A stretch of 64,000 bases of DNA from Takakia lepidozioides (lineage: Eukaryota; Streptophyta; Takakiopsida; Takakiales; Takakiaceae): the NCBI GenBank assembly GCA_030704615.1, contig CM060734.1, positions 11,162,001 through 11,226,000 on the forward strand, written 5' to 3'. Below the pieces are notes generated by a model. The model had not been told where the DNA came from. It did not search any database and saw only the letters and a program-made list of their open reading frames with translations. A program made the position numbers and the translations under genes. Below, piece after piece: positions 10,352-21,437 of the stretch (positions within the stretch are counted from its first letter, which is position 1; every line of letters begins with the position of its first letter).

Positions 10352-11993
10352 ATGTCTAGCTCAGGATCAAGAGCCACACTCCCAAGCTTGGATAGCATAT
10401 CCTTTGATACTAGGTTGCAAAGGAGACTGGCTCGAGAAGCCGTCAGAGATCAACTGCTAGGGAAACACCCAGCATTGAGTCCACAATCAGACTCAGAAAC
10501 TAGAAGTTTGGGTAAGATAGAGTGGGAAGGAGAGAACACCGACAGCTCTTCAGAGATCGAGTGTTCACGAGTGGTTTCCCCTGTATCTAGTCCCCCTTAT
10601 ACACCACCGGCCAGGTCAAAGAGCCCTTTGCCGTCGTTAATGTCAGTTATGGCACATGTTCCAGGACCTCCTGAGGTACCTATTGTGGTCCCAGCAGACC
10701 TGCCCCCGTTAACGTTACCCAGGCATTTGCCTTGGTTTTCCGGGGAAGCACATGAAAACCCAGAGTATCATGTGAAAAGCTTTATTCAGTGTTGCTATTC
10801 TAACCAAGCGTTAAACGTTGCCTATTGGTTGATATGGTTTCCCACGACCACGAGGGGTAGGGCGTCCACTTGGTATTGGCAACAGGCGCTAGGTACATTC
10901 GTAACTTGGCAGCAGATTCGGGACGCATTTTTAGATCATTTTTGAGCGGTCCACCAATTCACTAGTGTCTTGATGGCACTATCCGCCAAGGCCCCACAGA
11001 GGAGGTAGTGGACTTTGAAATGCGATCTCGGGAGTTGATGTGACTCCAAAACCCTTTAACCCCACTAGATGATGGGGTACTGAAGGATTGTTTTCTGAGT
11101 GGATTATGAGAGACCACTCACTTTCATGTTTTGCAGCAAAGACCTGCAACACTGGTAGATGCAATACAAGCCGGCAAGGAGTTTGACAACATGCATCGCC
11201 AGGTACAACGGTCCAAGATGCCCGACTTTGCACTTCCAACATACATTACAATCGAGCCCACGCAGGAGCCGACGCCATTAGCGGTGATCCAACCCGCTCT
11301 ACACTATACGCCATCATATGTAGGAGGAGCACGGCCATACGCCCCAGCGACGTCCCCTACACCAGCAGTAGCACCGACCGTGCCACAGTATACGAATGTT
11401 GCCCCTACTAACTCGTATGCAGATTCCACCGGGCAGTCTGATTCACGGGTGGGCCATTTGGAGGCGCAAGTCACCTCTCTCATCAAAACCATTGAAACAA
11501 TGGGCGATCGCATGAGCTCCATCGACGCCAGCAGATCACCAGCTACGTGGGGTATCGAGATGCTACTCCAGTAGGAGAATCCGGCCCCAACCCGACAAAG
11601 GTATGGTGCTCCAACTGCGTCAGTCCTGGGTGTGCTGCTCAACATTGTCCTTATCCCACCCGGGAGAGGCAGGTAAGCCGAAACCCGACTTATCAGGATA
11701 GATCAAAACAACAATTCAGTCAATCCAGGAAAGGTTGTCAAAAATGTGGCAGGACCACTCACCCAACAAAAGACTGTTGGAGTGATATAGTATGTTTGCA
11801 TTGCGGCCAAAGAGGCCATCCCTTGGAGAGATGTTCTCGGAGGCAGGTGGACCGACTGGCCCCTGCCACCATCCAGCAAGTAGAGAGGAATTTGGAAGGG
11901 CAACGAACCCCATTCCCGGATCAGTATGCGACTGAACCACCAACCCTCTACCGCAACAACATAGCATGTATTTTGCTACACCAACGCAAATAG
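10352..11993 (+). pseudogene. Gag of Ty3 G1 copy 1 with two zinc knuckles
   Basis: Begins MSSSGSRATLPSLDS and reads to 10,945 as a retrotransposon gag core: LPWFSGEAHENPEYHVKSF, SNQALNVAYWLI and a GRASTWYWQQ...TWQQIRDAFLDHF end, the usual WY...W..L...F pattern. After a stop, the capsid C-terminal part resumes at 11,131-11,574 (HVLQQRPATLVDAIQAG is found there in part), then a second frame at 11,547-11,993 holds two CCHC zinc knuckles (CQKCGRTTHPTKDC and CLHCGQRGHPLERC). At least three frame breaks show that the copy is inactive. Gag would form the cytoplasmic particle and bind RNA through the knuckles. Confidence 0.85.
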
Positions 11994-12441
11994 CACAATG
12001 ACTAGGCCGGATCAAGCAGGTCCATCATACTCAGGGGGCAATGCCGCTCAGGGACAAGCTGCCCGGGTAGCTTATTCAAATCCTGCGGCTCAGATAGCCT
12101 AGGGTTCTTCTAACATGTGGTCTCCCCCTCAGGATGTAAGGGTGCAGGGAGGACATCAAGTGTCTACCTTGGCGCCGCCTCAGCAACAGCAGACCAACGT
12201 ACAACCCAATCATACAACGCGCCCTCAGGAGACACAGCACCAAGTAAATTGGATTGCGAGTGAGCCGGAGGCCACTCCAACAGCGACAACTAGCCCCGGA
12301 AAAGGTAGGTACGCAATCATGACCCGACAGCAACAAGATACGCTAGGGAAAGGCCATGGGTATGAGGCGTCGGAGTCAGCCACATCCACATCGGAACGGG
12401 AGGATTTGAACTTCACAGTAATGAAGTCAGATGCATAGAAG
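11994..12441 (+). pseudogene. Gln/Pro/Thr-rich gag-pol linker of Ty3 G1 copy 1
   Basis: Low-complexity coding-like sequence (frame 12,115-12,438: QQQQTNVQP, EPEATPTATTSP) with several stops. The equivalent region exists in copy 2 at 24,700-25,370 with similar composition, which indicates that it is part of the polyprotein between the zinc knuckles and the protease. No domain is assigned. Confidence 0.5.
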
Positions 12442-13954
12442 GTGGCGGAGACTGTGCTTCGGGAGGAGGAAGACATCCATCCCAAAGAAAAGGAGGTAGC
12501 ATTCGCAGAGGCGGAATCTCCAACAGTCCGACCAACAATTTCTCGACCCCCTGTATCAAGAGTGAAGAATCCGGTTAATCGGCCGGCGGCACCTGAAAAG
12601 CTTCCCCGGAGGAGGATGCATTCAATTATGCGGTTCACAGACGAGTTGGAACCGTACAATCTAATGGAGGATCTTCGCCATATTCAAGCAAACATTACGT
12701 TTGCACAGCTCATAGCCATGGCGCCCACAGTCCACCATGCTCTTAAGGCATCATTGGTGAGGAAGCGAGTAAGCATTTCTACTCAGGCCCACCATATCAA
12801 TGCTCACATCGACCCAGGACCAGTAGAGATAGAAGTGGAAATTGCTGACCGATTCATACGGCGTTGTTTAGTGGATGATGGGAGCTCAGTCAACATCATG
12901 TCATTCTCCACTCTATCCAAATTGGGTTTGAACATGACAGGGGAATCCCCTCTGACAATCAGGCTAGCTGACCAGCGGAAAGACCAGTGGGTCACATAGC
13001 AAATGTAAGGATGAAGACAGGAGGCTACACGTATGCAGTAGACTTCCAAATCATAGACTTCCCCATCGACGAATATTCGTATGCACTCCTATTAGGGAGG
13101 CCATGGTTGGTCCAGTCCAGGGCACAAACGGACTGGGGGGTAGGCACCATTACTTATGGGGTAAGACCTTACACTACTACTGTTGCATTTCTTTCTGGAG
13201 CACCTCATGAAGAAACAGATGAGGATGAGCTCAGCATGATTGGCTCTGAAGAGGAGTCTGCAGACTTGAGTGAGGAGGATTTGTGGTCAAAGGGAGAGCT
13301 CCTCCCCACCTCGCACGCCCACCAAGTTTTAGCAACAGCTACCGCGCCTCACAGGGAGGTTAAGCAAAGAAAGGTAGGACTAGAAGACGCAGTCAAGTCT
13401 CTAGGACCGGGGTTGTATGAATGCGAGTCTGATGCAGACTGCATTGCCTGGTTGTTTGGAGAAAACCAAGGTAGGGAAGTGATGGTACACTTTGTATCAA
13501 CCGAGGCACTTCCAGAGTCGAGTCATTGACCGAATTTTTTTCCATATCCGCCGAACGGGTTGGTCTGCAGGAACAAGAGATTCCTCAGGAGGAAAATGGC
13601 GAGGTTCTGGATATGAGAATTGTAGAGGAGGTCGACCTAGAAAGGGATGTCATGAGACATAGCGCCCCCTACATTTCTTATTTGCAACAGGGATCAAACG
13701 GATCTCGATTTGAGCTGAGGTCGTGTTTCACATCAGAACCAACGACGCAGTTGGTCGACATGGCAGTTGGAGGAGAGTCACCAAAGATGGTGAAGGTGGG
13801 AGCCCATTTGACAACAGAGCAGGCCTTGGAGTATCAGGCACAGTTCAAGGAATTTTGGGACATCTTTGCATGGTCCTACACCGAATTGAAGGGAGTGCCT
13901 TCTTACGTGGGAATGCATTCCATTCCCCTGATTCCGGGAGCCACCCCAAGATGA
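12442..13954 (+). pseudogene. Aspartic protease region of Ty3 G1 copy 1
   Basis: Frame 12,442-12,999 contains the retropepsin-like active-site segment CLVDDGSSVNIMSFSTLSKLGL (given as positions 12,868-12,935), with DDGSS in place of DTGAS; copy 2 has DGGSS. Downstream (12,987-13,529 and 13,526-13,954) the frame holds the rest of the protease fold (YSYALLLGRPWLVQS) and a spacer conserved in copy 2 (CIAWLFGENQG). Small frame changes occur at about 12,990 and 13,525. The protease would cleave the gag-pol polyprotein. Confidence 0.75.
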
Positions 13955-13969
13955 CAACACGAGAGGAGG

Positions 13970-14133
13970 GTGAACCCCAACTTAGCACTGCTCATTAAAG
14001 CAGAGATTGAAAAGCTGCTAGCCGCAGAATTTATTTTCCCGGTGGAAACATCAGCATGGGTGTCTCCGATGGTGATCGTCCGAAAGAAGAATGGAGGCCT
14101 AAGGGTATGCGTGGACTTCCGCCCCCTTAACAA
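13970..14133 (+). pseudogene. N-terminal reverse transcriptase of Ty3 G1, cut short
   Basis: In-frame segment with the start of a Ty3 RT: IEKLLAAEFIFPVETSAWVS then VIVRKKNGGLRVCVDFRPLN. The sequence matches RT motifs 1-2 and then, after the codon for Lys at about 14,133, changes at once to a gag zinc-knuckle region of a different element. The rest of the RT (palm with YxDD) is missing, so this is a deletion or recombination breakpoint. Confidence 0.8.
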
Positions 14134-14850
14134 GGTAACACACCAAGTCCAAATCCGACGGGGAGGATCGGATGGACCAAGACGATACAATATGGGTAAT
14201 CGTTATCAGAGGCCACGAGATGACTATCCACCACGAGATAGAGAACATCAACCCAGAAACAAAGAAATCACGAGATGCCACTACTGCAAGAAAGAGGGAC
14301 ACTGGAAACATGAATGCCAGTTGTGAATCAAGCATGAGGCAGAAGTGGGAAATAAGTCGGACCGAGTGTAGCCGTGAGTGTGGTAACCCCTGTAGTGGAT
14401 ACCTTTGCGGTAACCCAAACTCGGGCCAAGAAACAGAAACCTCCAGATAAGGAGATTGAAGAAGAACGGAAACAATATGCAGAAAGTGCAACATGGCAGG
14501 AAGAAAAGAGCTTACACAGGGAGGTAAGTAAAGCCATAGCTCAAATGCAAGAGGGAACCCATATACCTTCTGGAGAGCCAACTCCAGACAATCAAATCAG
14601 ACCAACGATGAAGACCACGAATGCAACTACGGAAACAGAATTGGCGGAAGTAATTTGCCAGACCAAGACCCAGATTACCATTGGACAATTATTAAAAATT
14701 GCTCCATACTGCAAGAAAACTTTATTTCGGGCAATCGAGGCAATGACCCCCACACCAAAACAAAAACCAACACCAGAGGTTTATACGATTAAACCCACAA
14801 CTATACGACAAACTCCAGACTACGACGAAGCAATACCCGTAATATAAGTA
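14134..14850 (+). pseudogene. Gag C-terminal region of a second Ty3 element (element T)
   Basis: The fused reading frame that starts in the G1 RT continues here with RG-rich basic sequence (GGSDGPRRYNMGNRYQ, then RPRDDYPPRDR) and one CCHC zinc knuckle CHYCKKEGHWKHEC at about 14,277-14,318. It stops at about 14,326. A second frame, 14,374-14,847, follows and is rich in Lys/Glu/Thr with no domain that I recognise. It occupies the position between zinc knuckle and protease. Confidence 0.7.
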
Positions 14851-15819
14851 CGTATTGCGAGGAAGCTGGTAACAGATGTACTATCGATGGAGGATCCGGA
14901 GTGAATATCATGACAGAGAAGAGAAGAAAGTCTAGGATGGGACACATGGAACCGCGCCATTCACGGTGTGCGAAGGCCTGATCAACGAAAAAGTGCAACA
15001 ATGTGGGTAATCATCAGAGACTCGCCAATGGAAGTAGAAGGAAGAGTATACGAAAAAGTATCAGTACAATTCAAGAATGGAGGATTGTGGCAGAAGGATA
15101 TTTGCTACTACTTGCCAAACATGGTTAACACCAAAGCCCAATCACACCACAATGGGGAAGTCAGACTCTCACGATCAAAAAAGGGATCAGAACAAGTCAC
15201 CATCACTACAAAAGCAACGACGGGTACATTCCAACAGAAATGACCTTGCATAGTGGCAGAGTATGATTGGTCCAGTGGACTATCAAATGAAGAAGAAGAA
15301 GCCACAGTATATGCAGCACATCCACAATTGGAACCTATTGGGCAATTAGTGGTCAAGCATACCACATAGTGGGATGTCACATGGTGAACACCAAGGCGAA
15401 CAAAATACTTCGAGAACAGAAGATCCGGAGGAAAGAAGCTATGGACACACCTCAACAACCCTGCCCGTTTTCTATCAAGCAAGGGAAGAGGAACATTAAA
15501 ATCAGTGAAGTACCTGACATGATTGCAACCATCGACAAGAGATTGCAGGGATGGACAATAACGAAAGAAACTCATTGATTCAAGTGAATCTGGGAACAGT
15601 GGAAGAACCACAGATAATACGAGTAAGGTGCAGGTCTTGAAGAATCATTTCTACAAGAAGCTACTGCATTATTCACTGAATACAAGGATGTATTTGCCTG
15701 GAACTGCAAAGATTGAAGGGTATCCTTCTAACATCTGTCAGACGAATTGAATTGGAAGTTGACACAAAACAATTCGTCAAAACCGTTACAGGAATGAACC
15801 CCAACTATGCAGCTAAAGT
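14851..15819 (+). pseudogene. Protease and linker of element T, decayed
   Basis: A retropepsin active-site segment TIDGGSGVNIMTE can be read at about 14,876-14,914 (DGGSG for DTGAS). The following 900 bp hold coding-like pieces in several frames (15,001-15,243; 15,369-15,578) with many stops, for example a MVNTKANKILREQ segment. No intact frame exists. I assign it by position between gag and RT. Confidence 0.5.
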
Positions 15820-16440
15820 TTGGGAAAGAAATCAAGGAAACTACTGGATGCAGGGTTCATATACCCAGTAGGAGTAGAGACACACACAATGGTTATCGAC
15901 CATTGTGATAGTACCCAAGAAAAATGGAAAACTACGAGTATGTGTGGACTACCGCATGTTAAACGCAGGACCAAGAAAGACCCCTTCCACTACCTTCACC
16001 GAATAGTGTTGGACACAGTGGCCGGACATGAGATGTACTCATTCATGGATGGGTTTAGTGGGTACAATCAGGTGCAGCTGGCATGAGAGAAAGAAGACCA
16101 AGAGAGAAAAGACGCATTCATCACGGAATGGGAGCCTTGCTTACAAAATCATGCCATTTGGACTTTGCAACCGCACCAACCACATTTCAGCGAGCAGTAA
16201 CTGAGATATTCAAGAATTATCTCAACGATTTTATTTTTTTAGGTAATTTTGGTTTTTGTGGATGATTTCCAGTGTTTGGACATAATCCAAACACTTACAT
16301 TTTTGTGAATTCAGGATTATTGTTGGGACACATTGTGTGCCAACAGGGAATTCTGATGGATCTAAAGAAAGTGGAGGTTATCTAGAAAATACCACCACCA
16401 GAAAATCCCAAGAAACTTAAAAGATTTCTGGGACAGACGA
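15820..16440 (+). pseudogene. Reverse transcriptase of element T, decayed
   Basis: Fragments in order: KLLDAGFIYPV (RT start), MYSFMDGFSGYNQVQLA (about 16,033-16,083; the FxDGFSGYNQ motif is typical of the plant Tat/Ogre-like branch of Ty3), a shifted piece equivalent to the FGL.NAPTTFQR motif near 16,150-16,195, and VDDF (about 16,258-16,270), the remains of the catalytic YxDD box. A short extraneous AT-rich run (ATTTTATTTTTTTAGG, 16,229) interrupts it. Confidence 0.75.
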
Positions 16441-17043
16441 GCTATTACAGAAGGTACATGGACAAATATGCTCACAGAGCAGCACCAGTCTATAGACTAC
16501 TGAAGCAAGATGCCGAATACCGGTGGTCTCCAGCTTGCCAAGAATCATTCGATTCACTAAAAATGGCACTCACAGCAGCACCAATTCTGATAAATCCAAG
16601 ATGGGATTTACCATTTCATGTACACAATGATGCATCAAGCATTGCTTTGGGAGCAGTTTTAGCTCAGAATGTGACAGGCACAATAGATTCACCAATCTAC
16701 TATGCAAGCATATTGTTGACAGCAGCCGAGAAGAACTATAGCACCACATAAAGAGAAGCATTGGCAATGATTTATGTTGTTCAAAAGTTTCGGCATTAAT
16801 TACTTGGCAATCGCTTTAAGTTTATTGTTGATCATCAAGCTCTAGTTCATTTAGCAAATCGACCACTAGCTAGTGGCAAGGTTGCTCGATGGTTATTACT
16901 TCTTCATGAGTATGATTTTGAAGTTGTTCATAAACCAGGGAGATTACATGTTACAGCAGATCATCTGTCAAGGATTACTACAGGAGAACCAGCCACGGGG
17001 GTAGAGGATCAACTTCCCGACGCATTTCTGTTTGTTGTTTAAC
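16441..17043 (+). pseudogene. RNase H of element T
   Basis: The first segment (to about 16,751) contains SYYRRYMDKYAHRAAPVYRL and LPFHVHNDASSIALGAVLAQ; the second (after an in-frame TAA at about 16,749) contains REALAMIYVVQKF, KFIVDHQALVHLANRPL, ARWLLLLHEYDFEVVHKPG and ADHLSRI. These are the ordered landmarks of Ty3 RNase H (DAS, E, D, HxxADxLSR). Stops at about 16,749 and 16,797 break it. Confidence 0.85.
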
Positions 17044-18250
17044 CAGAAGCACCAGATGAAGAGACAGATCCTATAGACGCTCTGGGAATGTTTCAAGGAG
17101 ACTATGACCTTCCAGATGCTCTTAAACTCATGGATGACACTGATGAAGAAGAGGACTCATCAGATGAAGATGAACGTCTTGATGAAGGACCTATTATTGA
17201 GGAAGAGCCAGATCCAGAAGAAGAAGATGACAATGAAAACGAAGAAACAAACAATCAAGAATTGGCCAATATCAGTATTGGAGCGTATACAGTTACCAAG
17301 GAAGAATCAGAAGACATTCAGAATCAAGATCAAGATGATTGGCAATGGCCAATCAAATACTATCTGAACACAGGGAAATTTCCTGAAGACTACACCAAAG
17401 ATGACAGGAGAAAGCTTTCAATGAAAAGCAAGCCATACACAGTAATCAAAGGGATTCTGTACAAAAAAGGAATTGACTCCATAATGAGAAGATGTGTAAA
17501 CAAAGAGCAAGCCAAAACAGTGATGCAAGAACTACACGAATGAATTGCAGAAGGACACTTCAGTTCAGACCTGACAGCAAAGAAGATATTATTAGCAAGT
17601 TACTGGTGGCCTACTGTATTTGGAGACACTTATGAACACTGTCAATGGTGTGATGTTTGCTAGAGGATGGGACCAATAGAACGAACTGGGAAGGGTACTA
17701 TGCACCCAAATTCTTATATGAAAACATCATCACACGATTTGGTTGCCCACTGGAATTCGTCAGTGATCAAGGATCACATTTTATAAATGATGCCATAAAA
17801 TGCTTGACGGAGGAGTTCATGATCGTACGTCACAAGAGTACTGCTTACTATCCCCAAGGAAATGGCCAGGCCGAATCTACCAACAAGATATTATGCACAA
17901 TCTTAACCAAGATAGTAAAGGCCAATCGTACAGATTGGGACACCAAATTGAACACAGCACTATGGGCATTCAGAACATCATACAAGGTGACCACGAAACA
18001 TACACCATTTCAACTGGTGTATGGAGCAGAGGCACTATTACCCATTGAATGTATGATACACACACTACGAATCGGAACTCATGAACGATGGGGTTTAGAA
18101 GAATCTCTACGAGTCAAGGAATATGAGTTATTCCACCTGGAAGAAGTTCGGGCAGACGCCGCAGATAACATGGCACGAATTCAAGAACAACGAAGAAAAA
18201 TAATATCCGAAGGGAAAGAGAAATCTTTCCAGGATGGGGACATTGTTTAG
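17044..18250 (+). pseudogene. Integrase of element T with acidic spacer, partly deleted
   Basis: 17,088-17,543 is a very acidic spacer (DDTDEEEDSSDEDERLDEG) leading into an integrase N-terminal segment (KGILYKKGID, RCVNKEQAKTVMQELHE). The HHCC zinc finger ends with CQWCDVC near 17,642-17,662. The sequence then jumps to FLYENIITRFGCPLEFVSDQ, so the part with the first catalytic Asp is gone. The second Asp (SDQGSHF) and the Glu (NGQAESTNK) remain in 17,657-18,250, as does the AFRTSYKVTTKHTPFQLVYG tail. The frame stops at about 18,248 but is readable beyond. Confidence 0.85.
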
Positions 18251-18997
18251 TGGTTACCAAAAATCAAGAAGATCAAATTGGGCGGAAAATTGAAAATGTC
18301 ATGGATGGGACCATTTCAAATCAAAAGGGTACATGACAATGGAACTGTTGATTTACAGACCTTGGAACAAGAATTTGTGGGACGAATTAATATTAACAAG
18401 TTAAAAGGCTACCAAGGAATACATGACAAAGCCCTTATACATGACTTATACGCCAACGAGGAAGATCAAACTGAAGATGAGGAGCGTGAAACCGCCAGTG
18501 CATACTACATTCATCACGACACGGTGAATCGGCATGTACTAAGACAGGTGGCAACACGAATTCAGGGCACCACGACGGCTAGACCACCATTCATCTGGAG
18601 GACAACATTACCACCCCGTATACCGTATGGTGAACCATGGCCAGCACAAATGCCCTACAGAACCGTGAACGAATACGAAGCAGCCAACGAGTCACTGCTT
18701 GTGTTGAACTCCGAGATGTACGCTTCAGATCACCCCACCGACCGTGGTAATCATACACCACTAGCCATCGATCATAACATGGAGGCAGAACGACGGTGCA
18801 ATCCAACAGATTGGCAAAAGACGGCGGATGATAAGGGCAAAGCCATTAAACAAAGCTGCAAGTACTGCGCACATGCCGCCTATCTAAAAACAGACCACGT
18901 ACCAAAGTGGATGAACACATCCAAGACGGATGAACATAAACTGACCGAAACCGGACAATCATCAACGACCATCAGTTCGATCCAAAACAAACCATGA
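18251..18997 (+). pseudogene. Post-integrase C-terminal region of element T
   Basis: The same frame as the integrase resumes after one TAG. It contains LGGKLKMSWMGPFQIKRVHD, a GPF/YxI/VxxV module common at the end of Ty3 polyproteins, and VGRININKLKGYQG. The rest (DLYANEEDQTEDEERETASA and on) is not recognised. It ends at a TGA near 18,995. Confidence 0.7.
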
Positions 18998-19342
18998 AGA
19001 AAACAGCAACGGAAGAAAATTAGGCACAAAAGAGATGAAGTTTTCTCAAAACCGTTACCAGAAGCTAAATGCTTCTTGGTAAGCCTGGGCCCAACAATTA
19101 AAGCTAACCGCGCTTTAAACCTAGGCAACCAGCAGGACAGAAGTACCTCCATGAGAACCTCGAGAGAAGTTAGAGGAGAAGCCTACAGAGGAGAACCCCT
19201 ACTTAAACCCAGAAGCGAACTCCTCACCTTCTCTTCCGCAAATTGGAAATTGCTGTATACACAACTTCCAGTGTGCTTCATACTGCTCGTGATACAGGAA
19301 TTGGTGCTCCAATTCCTTACAACAACCGCAAGACTAAGAGAA

Positions 19343-21016
19343 ATGGCAAGCACCAAGCGGAAGGCACCAAGTTCTTATGTGCAAGTGAATTTCAAAATCA
19401 GTCCGGCTTTGCGGAAGATTGAGCAGGACACAGAGACACAAGAGACGTTGGACAGTCTTGGCCTGCGATACTTCATCACCACGTTGGACTGGAACCTTAA
19501 GCACGACGAGCTGTGCAAGGAGTTCTTGGAGAATTACAACACCAGCACTCGGAGCACAAATGTCCGCGACACCCACATTCTGCTGACGGAGAAGTATTTG
19601 GCGGAAGTGTTTCACCTTCCCAGTCTGGACGTATCGGCGTACAGCGGCAAACCTCCAAGGTTTGTACTTGCAGATTTGTTTGAGAATCTCAACCAAGCAG
19701 ATCAGGGCTACACATGCAGTCACAGCAAAAGCCCCGGCTTTAGGAAGATAGCCCCGGTACTTAGCACGTTGCTTTGCCTCAGGCAAAACCACAGCTACTG
19801 TACCAAGGAGCTAATCGATCAAGTGTTGGTTTGCCTCAATGGACAAATCGTGAATTGGGCAGGCTTCTTATTGAAGAAGTTAACCCAAGAATTGACCCGG
19901 TTGACAAAGAAGAAGAAGAAGAAGGAAGCGACTGTTACCATGGCTACTCCCTTGTTACTCCAAATGATTCAACACACTGTGCACCTAACACCCAAAGAGC
20001 AAGCGACGTTGGAAATTATGCAACGGGTAGATACGATGGAGGAAGAAGGGAGTGAGACGGCAACAGGTCAAGAAGAAGAAGAGGGCGGACTTGCAAAGAG
20101 AGCCCAGATCAACGAAGCAACCACAAGTGCAGCAGTAGAGGACATCATCAACTCGACGGCTGATTCCACAGTACAGAAAGAAGGGGAGAATCAACAGCCA
20201 GAAGGAGGGAACCAACCACAGACCAATGAAGCAACACCCATGGAAACTAGCCATGGTAATACCGAAGCCCAGCAAGCAGCACACACAGAGGCCACACAAC
20301 CAGGATCAGAGGAGGGAGACATAGTGGCGCAGCAACAGCAGATGGTGCAAGAGGCACCCAGTCAGCAGCAACAGCAGGTGGTGCAAGAGGCACAAAATCA
20401 GCAGCAGCAAGACAGTAATTCCAATTTGGAATTACTACTAACACAACAAGTTATGGATACAACAGCATGGGATACAAGGTTGGAAGAAACGCCACAGAAT
20501 GTAATTTTGCAGGCAATACAAGCATTGGGTCAAGTGACAGCTTGTATGGACAGGGCCAAGGATTACATCAGCCCGGAGAACCTAAGCATGATCTTAGACC
20601 ACATCAAAGAGAAACACCAGAGAGAATTGGCGACAGCAAGAACAGTCTATAACCACGAGGATACAATTGTAGCATTAGGAGATCAAAAGACGACCTTACT
20701 TCGCCAATACAACACTTTGACACAACGCAGAGATGAGTGGGAGCAGAAGTGGGAAAGACAGAGACACGAAACACGCCATGTCCAAGCCGACCTCGATGCA
20801 GAGCGAGAGCGATCTCGGAAAACAGAGACAGAGGTGGAAACACTCATAGGACAGGTACAGACGCTTAAGCAGCAGGTGGAGACACTCAAGGGGCAGCTGA
20901 GGACTGCTAGAGATCAGGGAACCAAGTGGCTCACAAGCAACACTACACTGCTGAGGGAAAGGGAAAATGCTGAGAGCAGTATCAGTGATCAGTGTGTATT
21001 CAGGGACTCAGAGTGA
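19343..21016 (+). CDS. Extra ORF of element T, coiled-coil protein of unknown function
   Basis: A long intact frame. The frame is open from 19,076, but MASTKRKAPSSYVQ at 19,343 is the more natural start, giving 557 residues. Residues about 1-180 look globular and resemble in style, though not proven, the N-terminal domain of plant transposon proteins (FLENYNTSTRSTNVRDTHIL, YLAEVFHLPSLDVSAYSG). The middle is Glu/Gln-rich low complexity (QQQQVVQEAQNQQQQ). The last 130 residues are heptad-patterned and rich in Arg/Glu/Gln/Leu, and should form a coiled coil (VETLIGQVQTLKQQVETLKG). It follows pol on the same strand, as third ORFs do in Tat/Ogre-like elements. It is the only long intact frame in the element. 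Confidence 0.6.
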   Translation: MASTKRKAPSSYVQVNFKISPALRKIEQDTETQETLDSLGLRYFITTLDWNLKHDELCKEFLENYNTSTRSTNVRDTHILLTEKYLAEVFHLPSLDVSAYSGKPPRFVLADLFENLNQADQGYTCSHSKSPGFRKIAPVLSTLLCLRQNHSYCTKELIDQVLVCLNGQIVNWAGFLLKKLTQELTRLTKKKKKKEATVTMATPLLLQMIQHTVHLTPKEQATLEIMQRVDTMEEEGSETATGQEEEEGGLAKRAQINEATTSAAVEDIINSTADSTVQKEGENQQPEGGNQPQTNEATPMETSHGNTEAQQAAHTEATQPGSEEGDIVAQQQQMVQEAPSQQQQQVVQEAQNQQQQDSNSNLELLLTQQVMDTTAWDTRLEETPQNVILQAIQALGQVTACMDRAKDYISPENLSMILDHIKEKHQRELATARTVYNHEDTIVALGDQKTTLLRQYNTLTQRRDEWEQKWERQRHETRHVQADLDAERERSRKTETEVETLIGQVQTLKQQVETLKGQLRTARDQGTKWLTSNTTLLRERENAESSISDQCVFRDSE

Positions 21017-21437
21017 TTCAATGTGTACTTCTGTGATGATATGACGAACTCTGAAGTAAAGCCATATTAATCGAAGTATCTCTGTGTAGAGTGAACGTGA
21101 GATGGAGAGAATGTGCAATATGAGAGAACGTGAGATGGTGAGAATGTGTATCATCTCAGGATAGTTCTTGTTTTGCCTTGACTAGCATTTGTTGTATGAA
21201 TGAACCGACTTCAGTCTCTAAGATCTTTCATGCCAAAGAGACTGTAAGTTGAGCTTAATCATTAAGCAGCCTGCAGGGAGATGAATTCATACGATGTTCA
21301 TGGTTTAGCTATCCTTAAAACGATTACTCCGTAATCGTTTATGAAAGCATACCGTCGGACAACCTCTGTTGCATGTTTTAGGAAATGGGCAGTAGTGTTG
21401 ATAGCCTGTTTTGTCTAAATCATAAACCAGCGGTTAA
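21017..21437. other. 3' region of element T, no gene
   Basis: Short imperfect repeats are visible (GAACGTGAGATGG(A/T)GAGAATGTG twice, 21,091-21,150). No ORF is supported. It probably includes the 3' untranslated part or a piece of an LTR. It ends where the G1 leader starts abruptly at about 21,438. Confidence 0.4.
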
